Shown here piece after piece: positions 11,874-13,321 of a stretch of DNA of 13,321 bases. Origin of the DNA: HRBIN29 sp034431815 (GTDB lineage: Bacteria; Chloroflexota; Dehalococcoidia; Tepidiformales; Tepidiformaceae); contig DAOUCS010000102.1 in NCBI GenBank assembly GCA_034431815.1, positions 1-13,321 on the forward strand, read 5' to 3'. The notes below the pieces were generated by a model. The model was not told the origin of the DNA. It ran no database searches and saw nothing but the letters and a program-made list of their open reading frames with translations. The position numbers were made by a program, and so were the translations under genes. Every line of letters starts with the position of its first letter. Position 1 is the first letter of the stretch.

Positions 11874-13321
11874 TCACCGGGCGAGGAAGTCCTCGGCGAA
11901 GCCCCGCCGGAGCGTATTTTCGGTCACCACCCGTGGCACCGTGAAGGGGGTGAGGGTGTCGGGGCCGCCCGCCTTGTCGCCCAGGCCTGAGCGGCGAAAC
12001 CCGCCGAACGGCTGACGTCCGACCACGGCGCCGGTGATCTTTCGGTTGATGTAGAGGTTCCCGACGCGGAACTCGCGCATGGCCAGAGCGATGTGGCGCG
12101 GGTTCCGCGAGAAGACGCCGCCCGTGAGCGCGTACTCGGCATTGTTCGCGAGTGCGAGGGCCTCTTCGAAGCGGTCGACGGTGAAGAGGGTCAGGACCGG
12201 ACCGAAGATCTCCTCGCGTGCCACGGCGGAGGACGGCGAAAGCCCTTCGAACACATGCGGGGCGACGTACCGGCCTTCCGGCGGGGCATCGCCCCGAGCG
12301 AGGAGCCGGCCCTCGCGCTCGGCGAGGCGGAGATACCGCTCTACCTTCTCCTTCGCCTGGCTCGAAATGAGCGGCGGCACCACGGTCCAGGGGTCTTCGG
12401 GCGGGCCCACCGGGAGGCTCTCGACGGCCCCCGCAAGGCGCTCCCGGAACTCGGCCGCGGCGGAGCCGACCACGATCACCCGGCTGCAGGCGCTGCATTT
12501 CTGGCCCGCGTAGCCGAACGCCGAGGCGACGACCCCCGCGACTGCCTCGTCGATGTCCGCATCGTCGTCGACGATGATTGCATTCTTCCCGCCCATCTCG
12601 GCGACGACCCGCTTCGGACCCGCGGGCGCAGGAGGAGAGGACGCCGCGGCGGCAAGGATGTGGAGCCCCACCTCGGCACTGCCCGTGAAGGCGATGACGT
12701 CGACCTCCGGGTGACGGACGAGGGCCCCGCCCACCGCCTCGCCGCGGCCGGGAAGGAAGTGGACGACGTCGGAGGGGACACCCGCCTCGTGCAGCAGCTC
12801 GACGAAGCGCCGGGCGACCACCGGCGACTCCTCGGCAGGCTTGACGATGGCGCAGCACCCGGCCGCAAGAGCGGCCGCCGTCATCCCGGCCATGATCGCG
12901 AGGGGGAAGTTCCAGGGCGAGATGATGGCGGCAACGCCGCGTCCTTCCCGAAAAATGCGGTTCCGCTCGCCGGGCACCAGGTCCAGGTGTTCGCCGATCT
13001 CGAGACGCTCGGCCTGGAGGGCGTAGTAGCGCAGGTAGTCGATCGCCTCCACGACGTCGCCGTCGGCTTCGCGCCACGGTTTCGCGCACTCGTACACCAT
13101 CAGCGCGGCGAACTCCCAGCGGCGGGCAGCCAGCAGGTCGGCGGCGTGCCGAAGGATATCGCCACGGCGGCGGGCCCCGGCGGCGCGCCAGCCGGGAAAC
13201 GCCCGCCGCGCGCGACGCGCAGCCTCGTCCGCATCGTCCGGTCGGGCGTACGCCACCTCGGCGAGCACGGTGCCCGGGTGCGCCGGGAGTTCTGCGACGG
13301 TGCGCTCCCCGCCGGGAAGCT
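11874..13321 (-). CDS. rocA: 1-pyrroline-5-carboxylate dehydrogenase (aldehyde dehydrogenase family), 5' end beyond window
   Basis: Oxidises glutamate semialdehyde/1-pyrroline-5-carboxylate to glutamate with NAD(P), the last step of proline and arginine breakdown. About 481 codons are visible. The frame is open to the right edge, and the residues read there (GGERTVAELPAHPG) fit the family N-terminus, so only about 35-60 residues are missing; the GTG at 13268 is internal. Counting from that codon: ISPWNFPLAIMAGMTAAALAAG (from 116), cofactor loop VKPAEESP (142-149), FTGSAEVG (194-201), catalytic Glu224 in AEMGGKNAIIV, nucleophile Cys258 in GYAGQKCSACSR, then EEIFGPV and PFGGFRRSGLG. GGKNAIIV with GQKCSACSR is the pyrroline-5-carboxylate type rather than a general aldehyde dehydrogenase. 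No proline dehydrogenase is visible; it could lie beyond the edge. Confidence 0.93.
   Translation of the reverse strand, partial: LPGGERTVAELPAHPGTVLAEVAYARPDDADEAARRARRAFPGWRAAGARRRGDILRHAADLLAARRWEFAALMVYECAKPWREADGDVVEAIDYLRYYALQAERLEIGEHLDLVPGERNRIFREGRGVAAIISPWNFPLAIMAGMTAAALAAGCCAIVKPAEESPVVARRFVELLHEAGVPSDVVHFLPGRGEAVGGALVRHPEVDVIAFTGSAEVGLHILAAAASSPPAPAGPKRVVAEMGGKNAIIVDDDADIDEAVAGVVASAFGYAGQKCSACSRVIVVGSAAAEFRERLAGAVESLPVGPPEDPWTVVPPLISSQAKEKVERYLRLAEREGRLLARGDAPPEGRYVAPHVFEGLSPSSAVAREEIFGPVLTLFTVDRFEEALALANNAEYALTGGVFSRNPRHIALAMREFRVGNLYINRKITGAVVGRQPFGGFRRSGLGDKAGGPDTLTPFTVPRVVTENTLRRGFAEDFLAR

Noticed and set aside
1..13321. CRISPR array, insertion sequence, toxin-antitoxin, phage or biosynthetic gene signature
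   Set aside because: No direct-repeat array, transposase, recombinase or terminal inverted repeats were seen. tRNA-Leu has no nearby duplicate 3' end that would indicate an attachment site.

Overview
The window is very GC-rich DNA with close gene packing, frequent GTG starts and clear Shine-Dalgarno sites. It looks like a high-GC bacterium with a heterotrophic acyl-CoA and amino-acid lifestyle. The single-chain acyl-CoA carboxylase, the family 5 uracil-DNA glycosylase and a lipoprotein built from CLG..AC / YRYH repeats would fit a Chloroflexota lineage (Dehalococcoidia or Tepidiforma-like). A high-GC actinobacterium or other terrabacterium cannot be excluded from sequence alone. No mobile element, CRISPR array or phage gene is visible.

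Layout. Positions 1-2468 (minus strand): a transcript leader with a 31-residue Cys-motif small ORF, then a protein of unknown function, a family 5 uracil-DNA glycosylase and a CaiB/BaiF CoA-transferase that runs off the left edge. The last three are joined by two 4-base ATGA stop/start overlaps. Positions 2508-2577: divergent promoter region. Positions 2628-5930 (plus strand): a 1100-residue single-chain biotin-dependent acyl-CoA carboxylase (biotin carboxylase, biotinyl domain, carboxyltransferase). Positions 5936-5963: a perfect inverted repeat between convergent genes. Positions 5988-10561 (minus strand): branched-chain 2-oxoacid dehydrogenase E1-alpha, E1-beta and E2, followed after 113 bases by an ACAD10/11-like acyl-CoA dehydrogenase. 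Positions 10659-11663 (minus): a lipoprotein with three copies of one Cys-pair domain. Positions 11737-11818 (minus): tRNA-Leu(UAA). Positions 11874-13321 (minus): 1-pyrroline-5-carboxylate dehydrogenase, cut by the right edge.

How the genes work together (inference from family roles): the dehydrogenase complex turns branched-chain 2-oxoacids into acyl-CoAs, the acyl-CoA dehydrogenase oxidises acyl-CoAs, the carboxylase carboxylates an acyl-CoA, and the CoA-transferase moves CoA between acids. Pyrroline-5-carboxylate dehydrogenase adds proline/arginine breakdown to glutamate. No E3 (lipoamide dehydrogenase) and no transcription regulator gene are present.

Most unusual signal: in the minus-strand leader at 2347-2468, a small ORF with an excellent Shine-Dalgarno site carries a C-R-C-R-I-C run. 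Its codons 8-12 are complementary over 14 bases to a segment just past its stop, and that segment can instead fold into a local hairpin. This is the geometry of an attenuator, and it sits ahead of the unknown-protein/glycosylase/CoA-transferase operon.
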